From Pictodentalium vernedei (lineage: Eukaryota > Mollusca > Scaphopoda > Dentaliida > Dentaliidae), in the NCBI GenBank assembly GCA_031216915.1, contig CM062289.1, positions 392,548,674-392,612,673 of the forward strand: a stretch of 64,000 nt of DNA, in the 5' to 3' direction. Shown here one piece after another: positions 20,752 through 31,112 of this stretch; the stretch's first letter is position 1; every line of letters begins with the position of its first letter. Under the pieces are notes generated by a model. It ran no database searches, was not told the origin of the DNA, and worked only from the letters and a program-made list of their open reading frames with translations. The translations under genes were made by a program, and so were the position numbers.

Positions 20752-20989
20752 CTTGCATGCCATCGCTCCTGCAATTTTTACTTTTTGCGAGTAAACAACA
20801 GCATTCCCGAGTTCCACTATCGAGCACTTAACTCTTACCCAACGAATTGGCTGAACTCGCTGCATAATATACATTCATGGGAAATATGCCCAATAATATG
20901 ATGCAAGATTTCAAACTAATCAAACTTATTTTCCAAGAAATGGTATGTAAACAATATAATTCAACAAAATTCAAAGGCCAGTAATGCTA

Positions 20990-21752
20990 CAGTAGAACCT
21001 GTCTTCAGAGACCGCCCTTTGGGCCACACAAAAGTGGTCTCTCAAGACAGGTGGTCTCTCATAACAGGTTTCAGGTTTTCTCAAGTCGAATAACCAACCA
21101 CAAATTCAGAAATGGAGAAGAAAGGATTTTTGTAATTACTTTGTAGTTGTTCTTTTTTATGAAGTTTTTGTAACAAATTGAAATGGACTGTTATAAAAAA
21201 TTATAAAAATAAATTAGTGTTGAAAATCTTCATTGAAGATTTTCTACTCTAATTTATTTTTATAATTTTTATAACAGCCCATTTCAATTTGTTACAAAAA
21301 GATTTTCAACACAAATTTATTTTTATTCCTATCTGTCACATTTCAGGCATGTATGAAATTGTTTATTCAGCAATAATCCTAATCTTTTCACAGGGGTCTT
21401 AAAAAACATCTCAATCTTTAATGAGTTAGCAACTGAAACCCAATTAAGAGCTTTTAATACTTTTAATTATGTTAGTATAACCACAAATGATTTTCCAATT
21501 CCAGAACAGGTAAAAAGTTTTTGTCATGATTTCAGTCTTCAAAGGGGCGGTCTCTCAAGACAGGTCCATTATGGCATAAAAATACTAGTTGGTACCAGGT
21601 CACAGTGGTCTCTCAAGACAGGTGGTCTCTCAAGACAGGTGGTCTCCCATAGCAGGTCCATTATAGAGTAAAACCAATTGGTGCCTGGTAGATGTGGTCT
21701 CTCAAGACAGGTGGTCTCTCAAGACAGTGGTCTCTCAAGGCAGGTTTTACTG
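20990..21752. mobile_element. TA-flanked (Tc1/mariner-like) element with GGTCTCTCAAGACAGG repeats
   Basis: CAGTAGAACCTGTCTT...CAGGTTTTACTG inverted ends, TA on both sides. The paralogous block at about 15925 lacks it. At least eight GTGGTCTCTCAAGACAGG motifs crowd the two ends. A hairpin of ~55-bp arms (21174-21298) is central. No transposase. Confidence 0.72.
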
Positions 21753-23328
21753 TACTTACAGTCTTTCTACTCATTCATTCCATGGAGAATCACCTGATTG
21801 ACTTATGATTGCTCAACTGAAGTTTCATTTCATGTATTATACTGATCTTATATAAATTTGATTATTGCTGTGAAAAGCTAAATTCGAAAAAATTTAGTAA
21901 TATTTTTGGTATCCCTACTTATTGTGGAGTGAATGGTGTGCAGGTGTTCATTGATGTTTTTAAACATTTCCCCGATGTCAGGATTCAACAATAGCCTGCT
22001 TTATGTGAAATGGTAGTGAGCAGTCTACAGCATGCCTCTCATTTTCAAAACTGAAAGACTGAGATTAACCATTAAACTACTCACCTCACCTTCCACCCCC
22101 TACCCAACACACACCCACCATTATCCTGTTATGGGAAAAGTGTGAAGTCATCTACACAGCTGTCCAATCATGGCCCCTACTAGTTCAGCAATTTGAACGA
22201 AGTGTCTAGCCATTACAGTCCCGGGTCGTTTTGACCCAATTCCCATTTGCCCCTCGGGTCATTTTGTCCCAATCCTTGTTCGCCCTAGGTCATTTTGCCT
22301 CACAGACAGAGTCATTTTGCTCTGGGTCATTTTGCCCCACAGACAGAGGTGGGTGGTTTCACCCCCCCCCCCCCCCCCCCCCCAAATTTTATTTTTGTAA
22401 TGCAATGTAACTGTTTCCATTTGTACTTTTTCCTAAAGGATTTACCAAAGTAAACAATTTCCATTACAATTATCATAATTGTTACTAAATTGAGAATTTT
22501 CATTCTATCTGCATGGACCGATACGTGGAATCAGACAAATAGAGAGAGTTTTGGTGGTATGTCAATGAGGTATGGATTAAATGGGAACGGGTCAATTCGT
22601 AATCAAGTCAATTCATACTCAGTCTAAGCTGAGTCAATTTGTAATCAGTTTGAGTATGAATTGACCCAGACTGTAAAAACTTGGGTCAATTCGTAATCAA
22701 CATTGTTTGGGACAGTGGTAACAGAAAAAAGCCTGGGTCAATTCGTAATCTCTTCAGGGTGGGACCACGTTTGGGAGGAAAGATGAAAAAAATTACAAGT
22801 CACAGTTACAGTTGAAAATATAGGTTTATTCATGAATAAAAAAATTAATTTATTAGAAACATGTGTCCAGGACAGTTTTAATATATACAAAAAAGTAAAA
22901 ATGCACGACAACTTTCACACATAAAAATAAATTAAAATTCATTTAAATTAACATATATATATAAAAATACATAATTTTTATAAAACAGATTCAGTCATGT
23001 ACCTGGGGTAGGGGTATAAATATTGGCACATGCTCTCAACATTTTCATTGGTCCTATTTCTCCTGGACTGTATTTGTCCCAAAACTCTAATTATTTTTGG
23101 GTAGTTTTCTTGTGTTGTTTTCTTTGATTTTTTTTCAATTTTCTTTCAGAAATCAGTTTACATTGCATTTTCACGCACTTTGCTTTTTCAAATAATTTGT
23201 CAATTAACAGGTAAAATGGTGGGATACAGCTGCTCCTGTAATTCAAGTGCCGATGCCAAACTACAAAGGAAAATCTATAAATGTTTTTAAATCAACATGA
23301 TATTAACCCTTCTTTGCCCCCCACCCCC

Positions 23329-23676
23329 TCAAAAATTTATAAAAATAAAAAACACACACAACTTCAACATCATTGTTTGTTCTAACTGACTGCCATACAC
23401 CGCCCAATTCTCTGGTGGCCACATTACTGATTCTATCCAAGTTGCCTTGATGTAGTCCACTTGAAAATCGTCATTGCTGGTTTGAATCATGACATGTGAA
23501 TAGGATGTCTTGCCTCTCTCTTTAATTGCTCTGCGATATCCATCTCTCGAAATGCTCTTATCGCATGTTTGATGCGTCCAAGGCGGGCATATGTCACAGT
23601 GGTTAGCTTCTTGTCTGGGTCGTACAGGCAACTTGCAAATAATGCACTTGTTGTCTCCAGTCATACTCGAAAACAT
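23329..23676 (-). pseudogene. Zinc-finger N-terminal exon of a MULE-type transposase (fragment)
   Basis: A 115-codon open frame whose first ~55 residues carry a PHD/Zn-ribbon-like knuckle: C11-x2-C14-x12-C27-x2-C30-x4-H35-x2-C38, with PVRPRQEA between the first pairs and ISRDGYRRA after it. From memory, this 'VRPRQEA...C-x-x-C...W-x-H' module precedes MULE transposase domains in many invertebrate proteins. The rest of the frame has no recognised domain, and the expected DDE region was not found nearby. It sits inside the TIR element 22583-24727, which supports transposon rather than host origin. Confidence 0.5.
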
Positions 23677-23756
23677 CTTCTGATTGAGAAGAAATGTAAT
23701 CAGTACTCACTTATATACACACATCTATAAACACATTGATTCAATCTCAAATGCAA

Positions 23757-24547
23757 CAGGCCTGGCATTCTGAAAAATGCAGGAGGGCAAAAAATTGCTC
23801 TCCTCAATCAGCTTAGGAGAGCAATTAGCTTTACACAGCATTTTAAGTATCCAATTGAATGAACTCATTGAAACTGAAACCAACAGACTACATCAGTGAT
23901 TTTATTAACTTTACTAAGGTAAAGCGAAATCTCTTAGACATCTAGATGTCTCACTCAACAACTGAACACACACTTGACAAGACCTGTGTGTGTACCCAGA
24001 CCTGTTGTCCAAGAAAGTCATATGCCTACCACTACCACCTTCAACCCCCCAAGGGGGGGTTGAAGGTGGTAGTGGTAGGCATATAACTTCCTTGGACAAC
24101 AGGTCTGCTTGAATCTACAGTCACATCCTGGTGCAAGTGCTTCAAGTGACAGGATAGTAGTAATGGTAGTATATTATAGTGTTAATATTCCTTGAATAAT
24201 TACCCCTCAAACTGTGATGTCAGTTGTTGAACTTGAAACTGACAGAAAAAAAAATATTGCTGTGACCCATTTTAATTCAAATGATTGCAACTGTGTTTGG
24301 GTATGGTTGCAGCCATTACCTTTTACCACTAAACCACTTTCAAAATGAAATTACGTGATGTTAAGTGACTTCGAAGTTAAATTACATTTTTGCTTTACAA
24401 CAAAAATTTAATGTGAGCATAATACATGTAATCTCAATCATCCCAGACCAAAATATTTAGGAGGGCAATTTTTCGCTCTCCTTAATTCTTTCAGGAGGGC
24501 AGTAAGGAGAGCTAAAAAAATCGCTCTCCTGAAATTGGCCAAGCCTG
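23757..24547. mobile_element. hAT-like nonautonomous element with central 50-bp-arm hairpin
   Basis: Starts CAGGCCTGG and ends CCAAGCCTG, with ATGCAA(C) on both sides (23751-23757, 24548-24554). GGAGGGCAA / GCTCTCCT subterminal repeats lie near both ends. A hairpin at 23997-24108 has arms of about 50 bp around the C/G run at 24045-24060. Nested inside the MULE-like element, it is the third layer of this composite. Confidence 0.5.
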
Positions 24548-25497
24548 ATGCAACCCAAAATACAAAATATTTATATTTATAATATTGTAAATTCATTTTT
24601 TCCTCACAAAATTTACTTATATTAAGATAAGAACAATTGTGAATTTGATTACGAATTGACCCGACTTTTGATTACGAATTGACCTGAGTACAAATTGACT
24701 TGATTATGAATCGACTTCACCCGCATCTGATTAAATAATAACAGGACTAGCAGTGATATTATTTATCTTATTTCTGTTTGACTTATGTATTTGTTTATGA
24801 TACTTTTACAGTTTGGTATTCATAAGCACATTTGAGTATAATATGTACATTTATATAACATCTGTAACAATGCATTACAATTATCAATTGGCCTGTGCCG
24901 TTTCTCTTCTGTGAGTCTCTTCCCAGAAAACCTCTCCAGTTTCCATATATGTTTCCACAAAGTTTGTGTCATTCATGTCAATGCTACCTATAAGAAATTT
25001 CTTTTGCACTTTTGTAATAATACTAATACATTCATCCAATGCAACAGGCAGTGGAATTTAATTTCCTGTCATTGTGAAATTGTTTTCAAGATGGTAAGTG
25101 CATTGTGTCTGTAATGTATTAGTTATACATGTATGCATTATAAAGTTAATTGATGATGGAAAAGTGCTTTAAAATCATTTAAAAAAAATAAAAATTATCG
25201 CCGTTTTGCTCCACATACCCGGGTCATTTTGCCCCAGGGTGAACAGGAATTGGGGCAAAACGACCTGACACCGCCATTACGTTCAGACTACTGAACTAAT
25301 CCCTCTGTACAGGACCCCTGAAGGCTTAATGGAAATGTATCCAAAATTATATCAGTACTAGGAACCCCCTGTGGAGCCAAGTTTAGACTATCTACACAGT
25401 AGCGCCTCCAGTAGGGGGCGTAGAAAAGTTATAGATCCCCCACCTAGGCTACGGTAAAAGTTTGGATAATCAGCGCAGGTACATCACTAGTAGACAC

Positions 25498-26138
25498 TAG
25501 TGATGAAACGGTTAAAGGGTTTTCTTGATCGATTTATCACATGGATTAACCTTGGTTAACTAATTAATCACTTGCCTTTACAGGTAGCCGAACAATTGCT
25601 GTACCGTTGATGATTTATAGCGTTAACCCTTTACCTAATGTAAAGTTCAAAATCGGCCAGCTCTACATACAAAAATCTCCATTCAGATTTTATTATGTTT
25701 TAAATTTTTGTCTCGAAAACATAGCTTATGATCCCTCATTGGAATGAGTTCGTTGAGCTCATTCCAATGAGGGATCATAAAATATGTTTTTCAGACAAAA
25801 ATTTAAAATTTTTAGTAATTCAAAAATCTATTTTGCAAGTGTCGTCTGCTAACCGCATTGGGTAAAGGTTAACTTAAGAATGACCAGTTCCAGCTACTGA
25901 TACAATATAATGATCATGCAAGTGAACAAGTATGTCATCACGTAACTTGCATGCTTTAGCCTGTCTCGTATAATTGATGTGAGTCAGTGTGACATTGACA
26001 ATGTTTGCCCGTTTTGGAGCTAGTTTGTTTCTTTGTTAACCCAGACAATATCGAGTTAAAAAGTAACAGTTAATCGATCAATTTCTTTTTTGATCGATCA
26101 AGACGTTGATCATTGATCGGTTAACCGTTTCAACTCTA
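25498..26138. mobile_element. hAT-like element, 641 bp, with a TTAA-1 MITE inside
   Basis: Ends TAGTGATGAAACGGTTAA / TTAACCGTTTCAACTCTA; perfect 8-bp duplication GTAGACAC at 25490-25497 and 26139-26146. CGATCGATTTATC-like motifs lie near both ends. No transposase. Confidence 0.8.
25623..25872. mobile_element. TTAA-1 MITE inside a hAT-like element
   Basis: TTAACCCTTTACCTAATG...CGCATTGGGTAAAGGTTAA. The palindrome arms carry the same substitutions on both sides (GATCCCTCATTGGAATGAG / CTCATTCCAATGAGGGATC). Confidence 0.82.
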
Positions 26139-26159
26139 GTAGACACTACATGTACAAGT

Positions 26160-27141
26160 AATTGTATATTATTAAGGGCCTATATAAGTAATGAAATTTT
26201 GTTTATTTTGAAAATTCTCACCTCTGATATTCCTTCAATTCAAATTAAATATACACAAAATGTACATCAAAATGAAGGTTGGGATGTATAGAACACGAAA
26301 CACATATGTAATCAACTCATAGAGTCGACTGCAGGCACCACTGGTTCCTGGAAGTCTGCTGCCGTATTCGCACCAGAACTGATAATTTAATAATAGTTCG
26401 CGAAAACAACTTGTGGCCAAATGTGCTTTACATATCCTAGAACAAAGCTAGGGGATAAAAATTCTTCAAAACACGGCGACAGAGCTGCATTGGGGAAAAT
26501 TCCAAAGCTTTGCTTTTGTTTACGTATGAGTATACTTTCGATTTCCTGTCGACGTCATCGGACAGAAAAAGCATGTACAAACAACGCCGTCTAAAATCAA
26601 ATAATGAAAAAGATCGCCTTCATACAGTATACTGTTATTAGATAGAGATTGCACAGTTGCCATATTCAATGCAAGGTATCATGATACCTGTTGAAATTTC
26701 TTAGAATTACGATTTTGTTTTTCGATGGAAATTCGTGGTAACGAGTGATTTGCGCATGTCTGTCGAGCATGGAAACCATCTTCAATAAAAAACACAGACA
26801 GTGTTGTCCTTTTCCAAAATGCAGTCCTATCGCTGTATTCGAAAGTGCTTTGAATGCCTAGCTTTGTTCTTGGATATATGAAACACATTTGGCCACAAGT
26901 TGTTCTGATGAAATATTATTTTATTATCAGTTCTGGTGCGAATACGGTTGGCAGACTTCCAGGAACCAATGGTGCCAACAGTCGACTCTATGAGTTGATT
27001 GCATATGTGTTTCGTGTTCTATACATCCCAACCTTCATTTTGATGTATAATTTGTGTATATTTAATCTGAATTTAAGGAATATGAGAGGTAAAAATTTCA
27101 AAATAAACAAAATTCCATTACTTATATAGGCCCTTAATATA
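26160..27141. mobile_element. Foldback element 1, about 300-bp inverted arms
   Basis: The left arm (about 26160-26455) returns as a diverged reverse complement at about 26845-27141. Landmarks are TTAAGGGCCTATATAAG at the outer edge and TGGCCAAATGTG near the inner edge. The spacer is about 390 bp with no recognised gene. The 9-mer TGTACAAGT flanks it (26151-26159, 27142-27150). Long arms plus a 9-bp duplication point to a Mutator-like foldback element. Confidence 0.68.
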
Positions 27142-27154
27142 TGTACAAGTGAAT

Positions 27155-27917
27155 TAGTCCAATAATATTAGCCTTCGCCTGTGCTCCGAATTTATTATTT
27201 TTTGATTTTTAATATGTCGCACCGTCGAAGTCTAATCTGATCTTTCGTTTTTCCAGCAGCAAAGTTCAGCGAGAGACTCTCGCTGAACGGTTGGACCTCG
27301 ATTAAAGATCAAATTTCCCCACCTGGTTCCTACTTCCGATTGACAGTTGTGTAAAACACATTTTTCTTCATTCTGGTGGTCATTTTCTTGCAAATAAATC
27401 GATATTTTGAATTATTTAGGCGTCATTTGCTCTGCAATTTTTTCAACTCGAAACAAACTGTTGAACTGGAAGATGGGTTGATAGGAAAACGCGGAGTGAA
27501 AAACGGAATACCGATAATGTAGTCAAACGACGCGGCAGTCGTTGCAATACATCTCGATTTGTTCGAAACCGCTGAGGTCCGTTCCCGGAAATGGGATACG
27601 ATTTTTAACAATTTTCCAACCGCTGTAACATTACCGCTTGAAAAAATGTTTTTATTTAATTATTGGTATTTAATACGTAATTCGACAGTAAGTATAGGAA
27701 ATTTATACATCTAATATGAATGTGAAGGCATATTATTCTTGTCGAATGTGGGAACATGTATGGAGAATGAGTATTCATCATATTAGTGTTATGTCGCCTA
27801 ATTTCGTACTTTGCTGCTGGAAAAACGAAAGATCAGATTAGACTTCGACGGTGCGACATATTAAAAATCAAAAAATAATAAATTCGGAGCACAGGCGAAG
27901 GCTAATATTATTGGACT
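27155..27917. mobile_element. Foldback element 2, about 115-bp inverted arms
   Basis: The left arm 27155-27268 (AGTCCAATAATATTAGCC at the edge) is repeated inverted and almost identical at 27805-27917. The 10-mer ACAAGTGAAT flanks it (27145-27154, 27918-27927). The ~535-bp spacer has no recognised protein. It abuts foldback element 1; the arms are far better preserved, so it is the younger of the two or from a younger family. Confidence 0.72.
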
Positions 27918-27927
27918 ACAAGTGAAT

Positions 27928-28978
27928 CTGAATTAACTTTGTTGCTCTGCGACGTCAACACTATTAACCACAATATCTTCAATATTTTTTGTTGTGTGCA
28001 ATGCATTTTGATAAATACCGCCCACCCACACACCAAGACTTGATCAAATGAACCAATAACTAAATTTCATGTTCTCTGTCCATTTCGGTAATCCGACAAC
28101 TGTTACTTGTGGAAAGGTTTTTCAACACAAACAGCCCGACTGAATACAATAAAACCTACAATCAAGTCTTTTGCTTTGTCCAATGTGAATTCGCTCAAGT
28201 ATCTGAAATATGTTTCCAGTAATAATTCTTCTTTATTTGACATACTTATGGCTCAGTGAAAAGTTGAAGACGATAATGCAAACTACATGAAGAAAGTGAA
28301 GGAAACTTTTGACACAGCCTTTAGAATGTAAATAGATCTGGAGTTCTCTCCCTTCAATTGCTTCATCTCTCTCTCGGCATGATTTGATGCGTAAGTCCGT
28401 TCGTCATTGGCGGTTATGAACGTCTAAATAAATCCCATTGACCACAGAGCTAACCTTTCACTCCCTGTACAACACACCAAGTTGTTTTGAAAAAAATTAC
28501 CTATACATCCACAAAGTACATCATCTCTTGAAAAAATTAAACTGGAAAAATAAAATATGTTGCCACATGAAATTTCAGTTTAAATTTCGAATTTTCACAA
28601 CTACCGTATGGTCTTGCACTGATTGACCTTCACACTTTTTTTCCATGCCTAATGTTTTTGAGAGATTCTCACACATTCCGGCCCCAAATTACAAACAAAC
28701 TTATTAATCCTTTCTAAAACGGACGAATCAAAATTTTAATTAATGGTTTCAAAGTTAAAATATATTTAACCAATCGACTGATCAGCCCTATTTAATCCTA
28801 CTCACAACTTTGCAACAATGCTCCAAGTCAAGTGTTCAGTTATTTAGTGGTCCACAACCTAGTACATTGGTCTGGCTGATCCAAGAATTTAAGAAAGATG
28901 AGTGCTATCTGTATGATGCACAGTACCATCCGAGCCGAGTCACGGTAGCGGCGAGTTAGGGTGAATGCGAGGCGGGAG
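27928..28978. other. No recognised gene or element
   Basis: About 1 kb of AT-rich unique-looking sequence between foldback 2 and the G-rich tract. Only short ORFs without domain pattern were seen on either strand. Confidence 0.4.
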
Positions 28979-29030
28979 TGGTGGGGGTGGTGGGGGGGGG
29001 GGGGGTGGTGGTGGGGGGGGGGGGGGGGGG
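28979..29030. repeat. G-rich tract
   Basis: (GGT)-interrupted poly-G, 52 bp, potential G-quadruplex. Confidence 0.8.
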
Positions 29031-29319
29031 TCGTCGGTGTATCTACTTCGAGAATTTTTTTTCCAAAAATGAGAAAAACCTGAGATGGGTTTTTCCTTGA
29101 TTTTATCTGTATCTATATCTGTACGTCATTGAGTCCCTGCTGGGATAAAACATGATGGAAGAGAGGGCGGGTTTATCTTGATGATCGGTTAGGGCAGATT
29201 TGAAGCCCTCTATTGTGCTGGCTGCTACAACTTTTTCGTCTTGTTGTTTCCAATCGATTGTCATTCGCAAAAAGAACGAATCTGAAGAAAGTTGTATTGG
29301 TCTGTTTTACAAGCTGGCC

Positions 29320-29616
29320 CGTTCCAGCGTTGTGTCCTTGGGCAAGGCCCTTAACCCAGATTGCCTACAGGGGGGCATGACGACGCTGTGTACTAAGGCG
29401 TACTACACGTCAATGGTGCGCATGTCTTCAACCAATCTAACCCTGCCTGTGCCACGGTGCAGAGTTCCGAGTTACGATGTTGGAGAGCTGACAGCTGCTC
29501 GTCGTTGCTCGGTGGTTCTCTCCGGGTACTCCGGCTTCCTCCATCCGCAAAACTGCCACCGACATGATATGACCCTGGCTGTTAAAGTGTCGTTAAACCT
29601 TAATATATAAAAAAAA
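29320..29616 (+). mobile_element. SINE, 5'-truncated, type I tail
   Basis: Flanked by TACAAGCTG[G/A]CC (29308-29319, 29617-29628). It starts inside the body at CGTTGTGTCCTTGGGCAAGG, lacking the head, as in 5'-truncated target-primed copies. Body variant CCAATCTAACCCTGCCTGTG. Confidence 0.82.
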
Positions 29617-29769
29617 TACAAGCTGACCAGTCCAGTTACGGATAGATACTACTATTGTTTATTATTGAAGGAACGGTTACGATGTTGGTGACTATACAAT
29701 TGTCAAATGTTTTGGCCCGGACAAGTCTGGAACTTGATGGGGGGATTTCTCGTATTTGTCCCTTCAAGA

Positions 29770-30597
29770 AAATATTACGTATGGTCCAAGGCCAACTGGG
29801 ACCAAGTCAACATTGACCTCGACCAACTATCAGAAGAAATACATAGCCTAAACGAAGAAAACCAGAACATCGACACATTATGGACCACCTTTAAAGAGAA
29901 ATTACTCAAAGTTTAGATAACAGCATCCCAACAAAAAACATCAAATCTAATAAAAGACTCCCATGGTTTAACCACAAGATAGAGAAAATATTCAAGAAGA
30001 AAAAATCCATACAACTAAGCAAAAAGAACAAATAAATGGGGGAACTATAGACACTTCCAAAAAGAATGCAAGCGACAAATAAGAAAAGCTGAGCGTAATA
30101 ACATCAACTCCGCCATACTTGAATGCTTAGAAAAAAACAACACCAAACCTTTTTGGAAATAAGTCAAATCAAGAAAACAATACCAGGTAGCACCACTCAA
30201 AAGAAACGGTCAGCTAATTAACAACAGTAAAGGAAAAGCACAAATTTTGATAAAACAATTTTCATCTGTCTTCACGAGAGATAAAGTAGATAGTATGCCA
30301 AGCACCCATCTAAAAATCGAACAGAGCATACCAAACATAAAAAATTAGGCAAGACGGAGTAGCTAAACTTCTACGAAATATAAATCCAGCAAAAGCCTCT
30401 GATCCAGACATCATACCAAACAGAGTGCTAAAAGAATGTGCAGAACACATAGCTCCAGCAATGTCAGTCATATTCCAATATTCAATAGACCATGGTAAAC
30501 TACCCATAGATTGGTTAAATGACAATATCTCCTGCATCTTCAAAAAAGGAGACAAACATATGGCAGAAAACTACAGACCAGTCTCCTTGACATCTGA
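29770..30597 (+). mobile_element. LINE ORF2 fragment (linker and N-terminal reverse transcriptase), degenerate
   Basis: Conceptual translation across shifting frames gives the run from WDQVNIDLDQLSEEI through KPFWK and VAPLKRNGQLI to the RT palm entry ASDPDIIPNRVLKECAEHIA and AENYRPVSLTS. This is the region between endonuclease and RT in Jockey/CR1-type LINEs. It is broken by stops and frameshifts, so it is dead. It ends abruptly at 30597, where an opposite-strand LINE 3' end begins. Confidence 0.72.
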
Positions 30598-31081
30598 AAT
30601 GAAAATGAAATTTATTCGCAGTATACAAATATTTTTACAATAATAGTGCATAACAGAATTTTTTTAAAAAGTGTTTATATGTATACTGCTGGGAAATGAC
30701 ATAGTCTAGTGACTGTCTTCCCGTCATTCCCAGGGTAAAATATGCACAAATATACAATATTGAAACATGCAGAGAAAATGGTACATGGTGAAATATTAAG
30801 ATAAAATAAATATTAAGGTAAATAGATAAAACCTGAAAGAAGTGAAAAAAAAAATAAATAAAAATAAAAATGAATTATTTTATTTTATTTGATCCTTATC
30901 TTATTTTATTTATTTATTCATTTTTTTTTTTTTTTTTTGAACAGCAGAATCCGATTTTACAGAATTTTATTTTTAGTATTCTTTTTTATTGTTGTATTTT
31001 TTTAAAGATTATTTCTCTTTTTAATTGTATTTGTATATTTATATTGTTTATTTACTTTTTCTTTCTTGACCCCCTTTTTTG

Positions 31082-31112
<31 letters not shown>

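Larger units (their letters stand above)
20306..21887 (+). repeat. Duplicated block R21, copy b
   Basis: Homologue of 14455-16062. It contains the LTR-type miniature (20328-20751), a 46-bp stub of a TTAA-2 left end at 20827-20872, and the TA element 20990-21752. Confidence 0.65.
22583..24727 (-). mobile_element. MULE-like element nested in the outer TIR element
   Basis: Ends carry inverted copies of GGGTCAATTCGTAATCAAGT (left) and its diverged complement (right). The flanking 9-mers GGATTAAAT (22574-22582) and TGATTAAAT (24728-24736) match at 8 of 9 positions, as expected for a MULE. Several GGGTCAATTCGTAATC repeats lie just inside the left end. It carries a zinc-finger exon on the minus strand (23676 downward) and is itself interrupted by a hAT-like element at 23757-24547. 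No transposase catalytic region was recognised, so it is non-autonomous or internally deleted. Confidence 0.6.
22217..25272. mobile_element. Outer TIR element (GGTCGTTTTG ends), about 3.06 kb, host of a nested MULE
   Basis: The left end contains GGTCGTTTTGACCCAATTCC; the inverted right end contains GGTCGTTTTGCCCCAATTCC. The 8-bp repeat GCCATTAC flanks both ends (22209-22216, 25273-25280). Subterminal GGTCATTTTGCC repeats occur at both ends, and a poly-C tract (22362-22383) lies inside the left end. Most of the interior is a second TIR element (22583-24727). The superfamily is uncertain: an 8-9 bp duplication fits hAT or MULE. Confidence 0.62.

Noticed and set aside
28438-28626. Small frame as a short host gene
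   Set aside because: Low-complexity AT-rich frame without homology pattern or splice signals.
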